The position numbers were made by a program, and so were the translations under genes. From Heracleum sosnowskyi (Eukaryota > Streptophyta > Magnoliopsida > Apiales > Apiaceae): DNA of 64,000 nucleotides. Under the pieces are notes generated by a model that made no database searches, had not been told where the DNA came from, and saw only the letters and a program-made list of their open reading frames with translations. The stretch covers positions 8,085,044 through 8,149,043 of the forward strand of contig CM061243.1 in NCBI GenBank assembly GCA_030848705.1, written 5' to 3'. Shown here one piece after another: positions 52,433 to 61,783 of the stretch; within the stretch, counting starts at the first letter, position 1, and every line of letters starts with the position of its first letter.

Positions 52433-55425
52433 GGGTAAGATCTATAGCATACTGCATATCTACATCAACATCTACCTACATATAATAGTGTCTGTTACCT
52501 GTTTTGTACAGTACTTTTACATTAAACTTTGAATTTTAACTCTTTGCCATTAATCTTTCAAGTTATTTCAAAAATGCCACCAGACATTCATGTGCAAATA
52601 TCTACATCTACAATATAATCGTTACTTTCAATTGCATATCGGTTGTACTTCTCCCACTTGCAAGTTGCAATTCAAATAATATATGAAGTGTTTGCTGGAA
52701 GCTTTAATTTTGAATTTCAAAACTCAATTTCATGTACACACTTTTCGAGAATTCAAACTGAACTTTAGTCTTATACATCAGAGTTTATCTCTTGCTTTCT
52801 CTTTCTCTCTTTCTTCCATCTCATGTACGTTCTTTTTTTGTGTATAATTTATCTTTTAATCTTTTTTGTGTATAATTTATCTTTTAATTGTCTTCTTTAT
52901 TCTCTCTTTACATTAATTTCACATTATACACCGATTTTACTAATGATTTGTTCCTTAATTGTTGTAGATGAACTTTGCTGAGAATGTGTTTGATGATATG
53001 CCCAAAAGAAAAGTTATAGTTTTACACTTTGTAGGTAATTTTCTTATCAAGATTATTGTTAATGGTTTAATTTCTGGGATGTATGTTAATGGTTTAATTT
53101 TTGAGATGTATATATGATTAGTCTTCCTGATGTAGGAATGTGTCTTTACGTGTGTTTTTAGCTTCCTAGATGCAAGCACTTATGCTATTGTACTACTTTT
53201 TGTGTTTCATTACAGATTCAAGCTGCTGGAAAAGCCCTGCATAACACTAAGGGTCTGTCTTGGTCCAAGGACAAGAAGAAAAAAATAAATGAAGATATTC
53301 TAGACTAGCTTCAGGCTCTGTTTGGCTTTCAGGTTGGCTATTTTCCTGTGACGTATAGATTTGTTTACATTCATATAAATGTATGATGCTAAGAGCATAT
53401 CAAAAAAATATGCAGAAAGATAATGTGCTAATTTGTTATTACAATGGTTCTGAGCCTTAAATACAACTAACTGGATTATGTCAACAACTAAAATTAGTTT
53501 GTTACTTATGTGCTTGCTGTAATTTGCTACCAAGTAATATGGTTAAAACGCTAAACATGTGTCATTAAGGTTAGTCGGGAGATGCACATTGATGTTGATG
53601 TTGATTAATATTACGGCTCTTTGCCACTGCTACAGTTCTACTAATTACAAGTTGCACATGCTCGACAAACACTACACTACAGAAAGCTTTCAGCGGAAGC
53701 TTTATTTTGAATTTGAATACAAAAAATCTTACACAATATCCTAGAATTCAAATTTGTATTTGCCGGTTACTTTTCTCATATTTCATATCTCCTTCTCCCT
53801 AAAGTTTATTATATATTTCTCTCCTCTTTTTTAATTTGAGATTACTTCCATTTCTTTTTATGTTTTATGTTTGTGGTTGTATGATCTTTTTTGTTAAATA
53901 TATTTGAAGACTCTTATTTATTTTTCATATTGGATTGTGTAGACGAACTCTTTGACACCCTGAATATGAGTAAAAACTTGATATATACATCAATTCATGA
54001 CCCCATACTGTAGATAAAAATGATATGGAACTAAAATCACAGGAGATACAATGGATCTTATATCTTAATGATTCACATTTGGCCTCTTGCCTACATTCAC
54101 ATTCTCAAGGTAAGTTTGCATTTTATATCTTAATAATTATAAATACATTTGTAAACTTTTAGGTTCTTATTGGAATCTCACTTATACTTTTATGTATTCT
54201 CGATTTAACTAACCTTTGTAACAGATGTTCATTTGCACATATTTCTTAAGGTTCCTTCAATTAAAAAGAAATTAACTTTTAGGTGGAGATGTTGCAGTTA
54301 ATCTTATTACAAGTTTTATGACTTATGAATTGGAGCTCGTGTTCCAAAAGAAGAATCTAAAATCAGTTATCTGTTATAAGTTTTTTTAATGCTAGAAAGA
54401 GGTTGGTCTTTGATTATTAAGGTTGGTTCATGTGTAATTGTTTCACTAATGTTAGTAATGGAATGGTTTTCTTTTTTTTCTTAATAGTACTAAGGAATTT
54501 ATGAGAGGACTCCCCCTGAAATTCGGTACGAGAGAGGTGTGCCAAATCTGTTGCAAGAAAACTAAATACTTTCGGGCACAAACTGATTGATAGGTTATAA
54601 AAGAGACTTGGGTCATGAAACTCACTTAAAGAGAATGAATTGGGGACTCATGTTCAAGATATATGTATGGTGATTTCACTACTTCTTTGCAGGTTAACTT
54701 AGAACTGAGAATTGATAATCTTGAGAATGAAGTCCAGTTATGTGGTATTCATCTACGGTGTTTCAATTGTATTTCATATGAGTTTAGTTTTTCTCAGGAT
54801 TGTTCTTTCATGAAGTTCAGAAACAATTAGAAAAATTGTAATTGTAGTTGCTGTTTTCTCAAGTAAAAGGTTGGATGATTCACGTACATTCCAGTTACGA
54901 AATTATTATATGAGCACATTTGTCTAATGGAAATTTAGGTTTCTTACTTGAATTGATTTTTCTGTTTAAGTGTCTATTTTAATGTTTAAGTTCAATATTT
55001 TATAACAGTGTGATTAGCTAGAATCTATATAAAGACTATAAATATGTCTAAAATGCAGCTTTATTAGAGAAAGAGTGAAGTTTTGGCTTCAGGTATATGG
55101 TCAGAGATTGTTCAAAGTATATGGTCAGAGATTGTTCAACGAAGCTGATGGCTATTGTGTCAAGGTGCATAAAAAAGAGGGTTAATTCTGGGATGGGTGA
55201 GGCTCTAGGTGTTACAATCAAGTTTATGTATGAGCTTTGGGGTAAAATCAATTACTTCCTATAAAATTTTGTTGGATTTGATTTTAGTACTTAAAATCAA
55301 AATAAAAATATAATTTTAACAGAAAATGAATACAAGATCAGTCTCTTTTAACAGAAAATTCCTAAAACCTTTAAAGTCCCCAAGTAACTTAATTATTAAA
55401 TATCCATTGTAAAAGACATAATATA
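52433..55425. other. non-coding stretch with exon-like pieces and local duplications
   Basis: No complete gene. A possible exon piece at 52969-53030 reads MNFAENVFDDMPKRKVIVLHF. Another, 53217-53308 (IQAAGKALHNTKGLSWSKDK), follows an ACAG acceptor-like site and ends in TAG. Two stretches of ~100 bases are related (52625-52720 and 53610-53720, both with GGAAGCTTTA(A/T)TTTTGAATTT). Short tandem duplications lie at 52834-52887, 53056-53112 and 55090-55140 (GTATATGGTCAGAGATTGTTCAA twice). It may be a captured or decayed gene; I cannot identify it. Confidence 0.35.
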
Positions 55426-55894
55426 TATATAATAACTTAAAACATGTGCGATGTACGGATTGTTTTTAATATTTATTATTTGATTATTTACATTATAATA
55501 TTTTATTAATTATATTTGTTAAAAAAATAAGTATGCATGTTAAAATATATAAACTTTTAAAAAAAATTAAAAAATTAAATTAGGTTTTAAAATAAATAAT
55601 TAAGGGTTTACCGGTGAAATATTTGGAAAAAGATGAGTTTTAGTAAGTAAAACTACAAAAGTTAACATGTCTTAGTTAAAAAAGTTAATTGCCCATAATA
55701 ATTTTGGAAAATGAGTATATTTTGTTAGAAAAAATAGAATATGTAATGTGTCTTATATAATCTTAATCGTTTATTTTTAAAAATATCAAATTCAACGATT
55801 GAGATTGTTTTGAGTACTGAGGACCAAACCAGAGTTATGGATAAGATCTTTTTTTACGATTGTTATATATAAAGATATAATATTATAGTATAGA
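55426..55894 (-). mobile_element. small Helitron-like element, degraded 3' end
   Basis: Minus strand: 5' end A|TCTATACTATAATATTATATC at 55894, a classic plant Helitron start. Toward 55430 a hairpin (CCGTACATCGCACATG, arms partly decayed) is followed by TTTTAAGTTAT, a poor match to CTRR-T. About 469 bp, no genes. Confidence 0.5.
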
Positions 55895-56667
55895 TATTCA
55901 TAATAATAAAAATAAAATAAAAATATTTTTAAAAAAATCTTTAAGTTATCCATCAATATATATAGATATACTTTTAAAATCAAAAATTCATCTTAACAAA
56001 TTTTAATCAAATTATTTTATTTTATCAGTATTTTGGGTTCGAGGTTTCGCAGGAGGTAGGGCCGAGAAATTTTGTTTTCATTAATAATCTGTAAAAACAA
56101 AATTCAAGATTGTTTATTTTTATAATATAGGAAATTTCTTACAAATATCTTAGACTACCGATAAAGTTAAACAAAAAAAAGCATATTTGTACTATGTAAT
56201 TAAAAATACTTTCAAAATAATTTGTGTAAATTAAAAATATTTCATGAACAAAATTTTGAAATTATTTATAAAATTCAATAATAAAGTATATTGTTCTCAA
56301 GATTCCCTGCAAAAGAGTGATACATTTTTAAAAACAACGCCTTATAGTAAAAGAGTTTAAACACTCATCGATGTCGATATATCATCTTCATTTTTCAGGG
56401 ACTTTAGACCTCAAATAATTCAGCAACAACAAGGATTAGCCGGAACACAGTGAAATAACATGATAATTTGTAATTGTATAAATACTTATTGTGTAATAAG
56501 ATAGTAAAGTCACCGTGTGCTTTTGGAAATCAATATACCATATTTATAAAATATATTATTTTTATTAATAAAATGTTAGAAACCCAGCACCGCGGGCTTA
56601 AATAATAGTACATATAGTATCTAACAGCGCATCCTGTGGGCATTTTCAAAAAAAGGAAACAATAAAT
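55895..56667. other. AT-rich intergenic stretch
   Basis: No gene seen. CCCAGCACCGCGGGC at 56582-56596 could be another decayed Helitron hairpin. The A-run 56650-56656 becomes a T-run terminator for the minus-strand tRNA-like gene next to it. Confidence 0.4.
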
Positions 56668-56747
56668 TGTAGCTGCCAGGATTCGAACCTGGGTCTCCAT
56701 CGGCCGAAGCACGCTACTTGGAATTCTTACCACTGAACTACAGCCAC
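56668..56747 (-). tRNA. tRNA-His-like gene with enlarged anticodon arm
   Basis: On the minus strand the 7-bp acceptor stem pairs GTGGCTG with CAGCTAC, followed by discriminator A. The D arm GTTC...GAAT and the T arm CCAGG-TTCGAAT-CCTGG are intact, and both internal pol III boxes are good (TAGTTCAGTGG, GGTTCGAATCC). The body closely resembles plant cytosolic tRNA-His. The anticodon region is odd: between CCA and TGG there are 19 bases, about 8 more than expected, with a GTG inside (GTAGCGTGCTTCGGCC). A run of T's lies 11-17 bases downstream. It is either a tRNA-His pseudogene with an insertion or a gene with an unusual intron; plant tRNA introns are normally limited to Tyr and elongator Met. 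Confidence 0.75.
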
Positions 56748-56904
56748 GGTTAAATTCCCTACAAAAAACTATATAAGGCTGTTTTCTTTTCATTTTGACA
56801 ATTTTTTGAGTAACAAAGTACTCCTACTTATAAGTGGCCAACGATCCTGCCATGTTTCATATATGATCCTGCCTCGGCAACTTTGTTTCAAATATATGTT
56901 GCAG

Positions 56905-57333
56905 AATTACAGTGACCCGAATCTTTGTAATGCTGGGATGAAGTTATTGGAGCAAGTCAGTTTATCTATGGTGTCGAGGTAAAATTATAATTGGCTTTAT
57001 TATGGCTTATTCAAGCTTCTAATCAATAGGTTATATATTCAGTCAGCTTTTTCAAGCAACCAAAAAGGATGTGACTTGCCTATATATCTTATAGTTATGC
57101 TTCAATATGAAAGATTGAGTCTTAAAGATCCGAAAGTAAAGGTACCTCAAGCCTCAAACTGTTCAGCATTTATAGTATGACCTAATCGAGGAAAATATCA
57201 AATTTATTCCCCAGGAAGAGCATGTCATTTCAAGTATCATAAGCACAAGAATATTCATTTCATACCTTCCCCGCCATTGCCATCATTTCGGCATTTGGAA
57301 TTGGGTTCTATATGATGCAGAAATTATTTTAAG
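56905..57333 (+). pseudogene. PAH-domain gene copy 5, 3' remnant
   Basis: Exon remnants 56905-56978 (about half deleted, ending TTTATCTATGGTGTCGAG), 57043-57141 (TCAGCTTTTTCAAGCAACC, to GTAAAG) and about 57177-57332. A deletion fuses the last intron to the last exon. The tail is still recognisable but frameshifted (TTCCCCGCC where relatives have TTGC(T/C)GTC). It keeps CCCCAGGAAGAG where copies 2 and 3b have the TAG stop, and it preserves the empty target site of the Helitron at 39238. Confidence 0.7.
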
Positions 57334-57896
57334 ATTTTCAGTATTGAATTACTATTCAGGTGTTCCCCTCTTGAGATGTGTATGTGAGATTGTGAGTCGT
57401 GAGAGATGCTACATCTTCATTTCCCATTTTTTGTTCTAAAATTATTTTTAAAGTTCCTTTTTAATTTACATTCTGAGTTATTTTATTACCGCTCTTGTGT
57501 TTATCTATAAATTTTACATAGAATTTCAGTACTGAAGGAAATATGTTTTTATACAACAATCAAGCAATATGGCATTTTCTGTATTGTTTCATTACTTTTT
57601 GTAGTCCTGGGTTTTCAATGCAATTCAGTTGCCTCTGCTATCACTACAGGAACAATAATTCCAATGGGAAGTCACTGGTTGAGGAGCTAACACTTGAAAA
57701 CTGAGAATTAAAACCATAGATCATGCTTGATGATTAAGAAAGATAATAGATCACAAGTTTTCTCCTCTCTTTCTAATGTACAAAGTTGCGTTGACACGAG
57801 AGTTTGGATGTATAAATCACATGGTATCTGGCTATATATCAAAACGCTGTCAGTTCTGTTGTTTCTAAATAGACAGTAATGCTCACCTCGACCATC
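57334..57896. other. intergenic stretch between convergent genes
   Basis: Lies between PAH copy 5 (plus) and the membrane-protein gene (minus). No open frame or RNA gene is seen. It should contain the 3' untranslated region of the minus-strand gene. Confidence 0.4.
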
Positions 57897-59398
57897 TTAA
57901 TGTGGAAGTTGCTTTTCCATGTCAATATCTTTTTCGTTCATAGACATGATACACAGCCAATGAGGAAGGAAGAAATAGATACCTAAAAACACAAGAACTC
58001 CAAGATCAGCCTCTTCACCAACTGCAGCTCTACGAGGATCAACAAAATATATCTGGCTCCAACACCATAAGCCGTACAGGCAAGCAACTATAATGATAAG
58101 TCTCACAGACTGATTTGATTGTTTAGTAAACTGCTTCAAGGATTTAACTCTGCAGGTTATTCAGAAGTTAATCAAGTCAATAGCTGATTGCATCGATAAC
58201 ATTCAAGCTTCAAAATACATAATAAATACGATAATGGACCTGTTAATGAAAATGAAGCCAACTATAAGGCAGGTGCATAGAAAGCCAACTACGACAACAG
58301 CATCTGGATTTACCGGTGCTCTACTAGTCCACCAACCGGTGCTAAGAATCCAAGTGTACACAGAAGAATGACCATTTTCCTATAAATAAAGATTGTCTTC
58401 AGTTAGTATATAAGATAAAATACACAAAATATACAGCCATCTTCCTAATGTTTAATTTGAAGCTATTAAAGGTTTGAATTTGCATATTTAAATAGAATAT
58501 AGGAGTACAAAAAAAATACACAAAATATACAACCATGCCATCTTCCTATATTGTTTAATTTGAAGCTATTAAAGGTTTAAAAAAATACACAAAATCATTT
58601 AGGCACTAGCCTTCAGTGGGTTTCATCATAAAAAAACTTAAAAGGAGCCCGCACAAATTTTGGTTAACTGTTTAGTTGAAGTATGTGGATTCTGGAGTCA
58701 TCTAACAATGGTCTATAGTCTACACTCTACACAATCAAATATCAGCTAGAATTGAATTGTTAAGGATAGCTGTTGTCTACCAACTCTCCCAAAATATTAG
58801 AGCTCTTTAAACCTGTTGTTCTCGAGCTCAAATCCCGAACAACCCAATATTTTCGAAAAATAATAATAATAATTTGGACAGTAAGGTTAAATATAACTTC
58901 CAAAACATGGGCAGCCACCTAATAATTCAACCTTTGATCCCAAAAAGGGCTCTCAAGTGATAAAACATATTAACACATAAATACCATACACATATTAAGT
59001 CTTTCACTCTAACAAAATTTTGGGAGAGTTAGTAAGTTAACAGTACCCTAATATCATAAATTCATCACTACTCCATGAGCAATTTATAAAAATTCAACAC
59101 ACTGATTGACCCAATCGCTTTTAAGGGGCAATAATTGAATGTGCAAGCTAAGTGTATTGTTTCGTGCGATCAGCCTAGTAAGTTCCAAATGCAAATAACA
59201 AGGTTGAACAACGAAATTCAGTCATACAAATCCTCATGATTTTACCTCAAACAAGTGATCCAAGAAGAAATGTGACAAAGAACCAGCAGCAATCAACAAG
59301 AAACACTGTCTCTTAGTAAGAGGCACCTGCAATCAAATCAAAATTACATTACATTACATACATCTAATCAAACAATTGACCTATATATATAATCAACA

Positions 59399-59449
<51 letters not shown>

Positions 59450-59763
59450 CCAGAAATGGAATCAAGAAAGCCCTTGTGCAGCAAAAATCTAGAAGCCCAA
59501 CTATAAAACAAACAAAGAGGGTATCCAAGAAACAAGAAATAATAAAAAGGGTGGTGAATGAAATCCTCAATTGTGGAGCCATAAGAAGCACCAAAGCCGA
59601 GAGTAGAAGTGAGCCAGAGTGAGAAAGAGCCCATGTCTGGCCCAAAAAAGGCGTTGATGGAGTAGATGATACAGTGGTGTGGGCTGAATCGACCATTTGA
59701 GACCCTTGATAGAGCTTGGCCTGTGCCCAAAGTGTACATCATGTGCGGACCAGGTCCTGGCAT
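57897..59763 (-). CDS. multipass membrane protein, 262 residues, four exons
   Basis: Exons on the minus strand: 59763-59449, 59326-59246, 58379-58240 and 58149-57897. All three introns are GT-AG and the phases fit, giving 789 bases with stop. The protein starts MPGPGPHMMYTLGTG. It has conserved-looking polar motifs in a hydrophobic frame: GRFSPHHCIIYSIN, FFGPDMGSF, EDFIHHPFYY and SHFFLDHLFE, then about four more hydrophobic stretches and a short acidic tail. Histidine and aspartate pairs near membranes resemble metal-dependent membrane hydrolases of the YdjM/DUF457 type; this is inference, and I cannot name an orthologue. Intron 1 begins with a long CT repeat. It is the only gene in the window that looks like an intact, ordinary host gene. 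Convergent with PAH copy 5. Confidence 0.8.
59403..59447. repeat. (GA)n microsatellite at a splice donor
   Basis: 45 bases of GA on the plus strand. In the gene (minus strand) it is a CT run starting directly after the intron-1 donor GT. Confidence 0.95.
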
Positions 59764-60624
59764 CTTGTGTTTTTAATTCACTTGTGTTGTGAACCTGATG
59801 TTACCAGGACAGATTACTAGGAAGATCTTGCAACAACTAGACGCAGACACTGACACAGTACTCTTTTGTGTGTTTCAGCCTTTCAGGCCCTTTCTTAAAA
59901 ATAATTGCAATAATTTATACATTTTTTTTATTTAGGTGAGTGGGATAATTTTTCTAAAATCATCACTATGTAATTACTTTGTTTTAATTTAAATTTAAAT
60001 TATAATTGTTTTTTATATCTTCGTGTTTTGCCGAATTAATAACACTTCAACACAAACTATATTGTAGAATGAATTTTAAGGGAAAAAGATACACTTTGAA
60101 AGCTAAGCGTATTGGCCACTTTAAACATAGAAATCTAAATTTTCGATACTAGAAACAAATAAATTAATTAAAATTTTAGATAAATATTATATACACATTA
60201 TAAAAGATGAACTTAAACAACTTTTATATTGAAAATATATAGTTTTAAAAATTGAATTTAGGAAAATTTGCTAAACTGTTTGAACTTTTTTTTCTCCTAA
60301 GTTGTTTGAAAATTTTATCCTGGATAACATCAATAATTATCTAAAATTACAAATTTATTACGAATAATTGGATAAATGTAATTTATATTAAATATTAAAA
60401 TAAAAAAATGTAGTTATTATTAATAAATTTTGTATAAAAACATTTTAAAGTTATATATACAGTATTGCTGCATGTTATGTAAATCTTATATTAGTAGCAA
60501 AAATAAACATATCAAACATGTACATAATTTAATAATGTTAATATAAGATTTTACCTTTCATAAGTATTACTAACAAACTAATTTAGAAAAAATGTATTAT
60601 GTTGTATAATAATATATATAACTA
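59764..60624. other. 5' flank of the membrane-protein gene
   Basis: About 120 bases of mixed composition next to the start codon, including AAGGGCCTGAAAGG on the minus strand (about 59885-59898), similar to plant site II-type promoter motifs. Beyond 59940 it is AT-rich with no gene. Confidence 0.4.
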
Positions 60625-60831
60625 TGGAGAGAGCTAGATAATAGAGAGAGAAGGGAGATTATCATTTTATTCATCTATATAAACAATGAACAAAGCAAGG
60701 CTTTATATAGCCTCCCAAATCATAAGTTACAAAGATATGAAAAGCCAAGAGTTGGAGGAGTTACAAGGATAAGGATAGCTAAGGTTGGAGTTACAATTGT
60801 AAAGCTAAGAGCCATACAATATTACATAACA
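60625..60831 (-). repeat. 3' LTR of the right-end copia element
   Basis: Starts on the minus strand as TGTTATGTAATATTGTATGG and ends ...CTCTCTCCA. The partner LTR is not in view, so the borders rest on the TG/CA ends and the polypurine tract. Confidence 0.65.
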
Positions 60832-60938
60832 CTCCCCAGTGGATGACTCGCACAAACATCATGCCTCGTTAAAACCTTACTAGAAAAAACTCTGTGGGAA
60901 AAACCCTAGTGAAGGAAAAAGAGTACATGTGTTGTACA

Positions 60939-61508
60939 TAGGGCTGAGCATTCGGTCGGTTCGGTCCAGAACCGGACCGAACCGAATAGACCGAGAACCG
61001 AATTATCATTTTTTTCCGGACCGAACCGAACCGAAATTATATTTTGGACCGGAACCGAACCGAACCGAAATAAGCCTATTCGGTTCGGTTCTTTCATAAA
61101 AGAACCAAAAAAATTTCAAATAAAAAATTTTTATTTCAAAAAAAGCCAAAAAATATGATTTTTCTAAAAATAAAAATATTAGCTAATGAAATACAAGTAT
61201 GAAATATAAATATAATAGTTCAAACTTCAAATCTCGAACCAAAAATAAGCCATGCAAAATTTTGAATATATACATACATATAAAATTAATATATTATATC
61301 TATAAAAATTATATAAATATAAAATAAAAATAATTCGGTCTATTCGGTTTGGACCGATTTTTTTTTAAAAGAACCGAACCGAACCGATATTTATTTCGGT
61401 CTATTCGGTCCGGACCGAAAAGACCGAATTTTCAGAAAATTAGAACCGAACCGAAATTATACTATTTGGTTCGGTTTTTCGGTTCTGGTTCGGTTCTGCT
61501 CAGCCCTA
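60939..61508. mobile_element. hAT-type MITE with 8-bp target duplication
   Basis: 12-base inverted ends TAGGGCTGAGCA and TGCTCAGCCCTA, flanked by GTTGTACA (60931-60938 and 61509-61516). 8-bp duplications and TAGGG ends are typical of hAT transposons. Both subterminal parts are packed with ACCGAACCGAA/TTCGGTTCGGT repeats, probably binding sites for a transposase supplied in trans. No coding capacity: the open frame across 60906-61097 is an artefact. Confidence 0.9.
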
Positions 61509-61552
61509 GTTGTACATAATGTAATGTAAAAAGAAGTATCATATATCCTCCC

Positions 61553-61783
61553 TCATTTCAATATATCTCGAAGCTTACGCATTCCAATCTTATTTACCAA
61601 TTTCCTGAAGGATGATGTAGGAAGTGCTTTTGTGAACAAATCTGTTGGATTCTCACATGGGCGAATCTGACAGACATCAATTTCTCCCATTTGCTGAAGC
61701 TCATGAGTGAAGAAAAACTTTGGATCAATGTGCTTCGTTCTATCACCTTTTAATGTCGGATCTCCAATCTTAACCATATACAT
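61553..61783 (-). pseudogene. C-terminal RNase H fragment of a copia Pol
   Basis: Reads MVKIGDPTLKGDRTKHIDPK, then FFFTHELQQMGEIDVCQIRP, CENPTDLFTKALPTSSF and a stop. This is the characteristic end of a plant copia polyprotein (TKHIDPKFF, NPTDLFTKALP). The frame is broken further upstream. Confidence 0.85.

Noticed and set aside
55895..56660. Possible Helitron end at 56570-56596
   Set aside because: A hairpin-like CCCAGCACCGCGGGC is present, but the terminal CTRR-T is not, and no opposite end was found.
59364..59448. Ser-Leu repeat tail at the end of the first exon of the membrane-protein gene
   Set aside because: It is the intron CT repeat read as codons. The GT donor at 59448-59447 and the in-frame exon 2 show that splicing removes it.
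60906..61097. 63-residue frame rich in RFGS-type repeats
   Set aside because: Translation of the ACCGAACC repeats of the hAT MITE.
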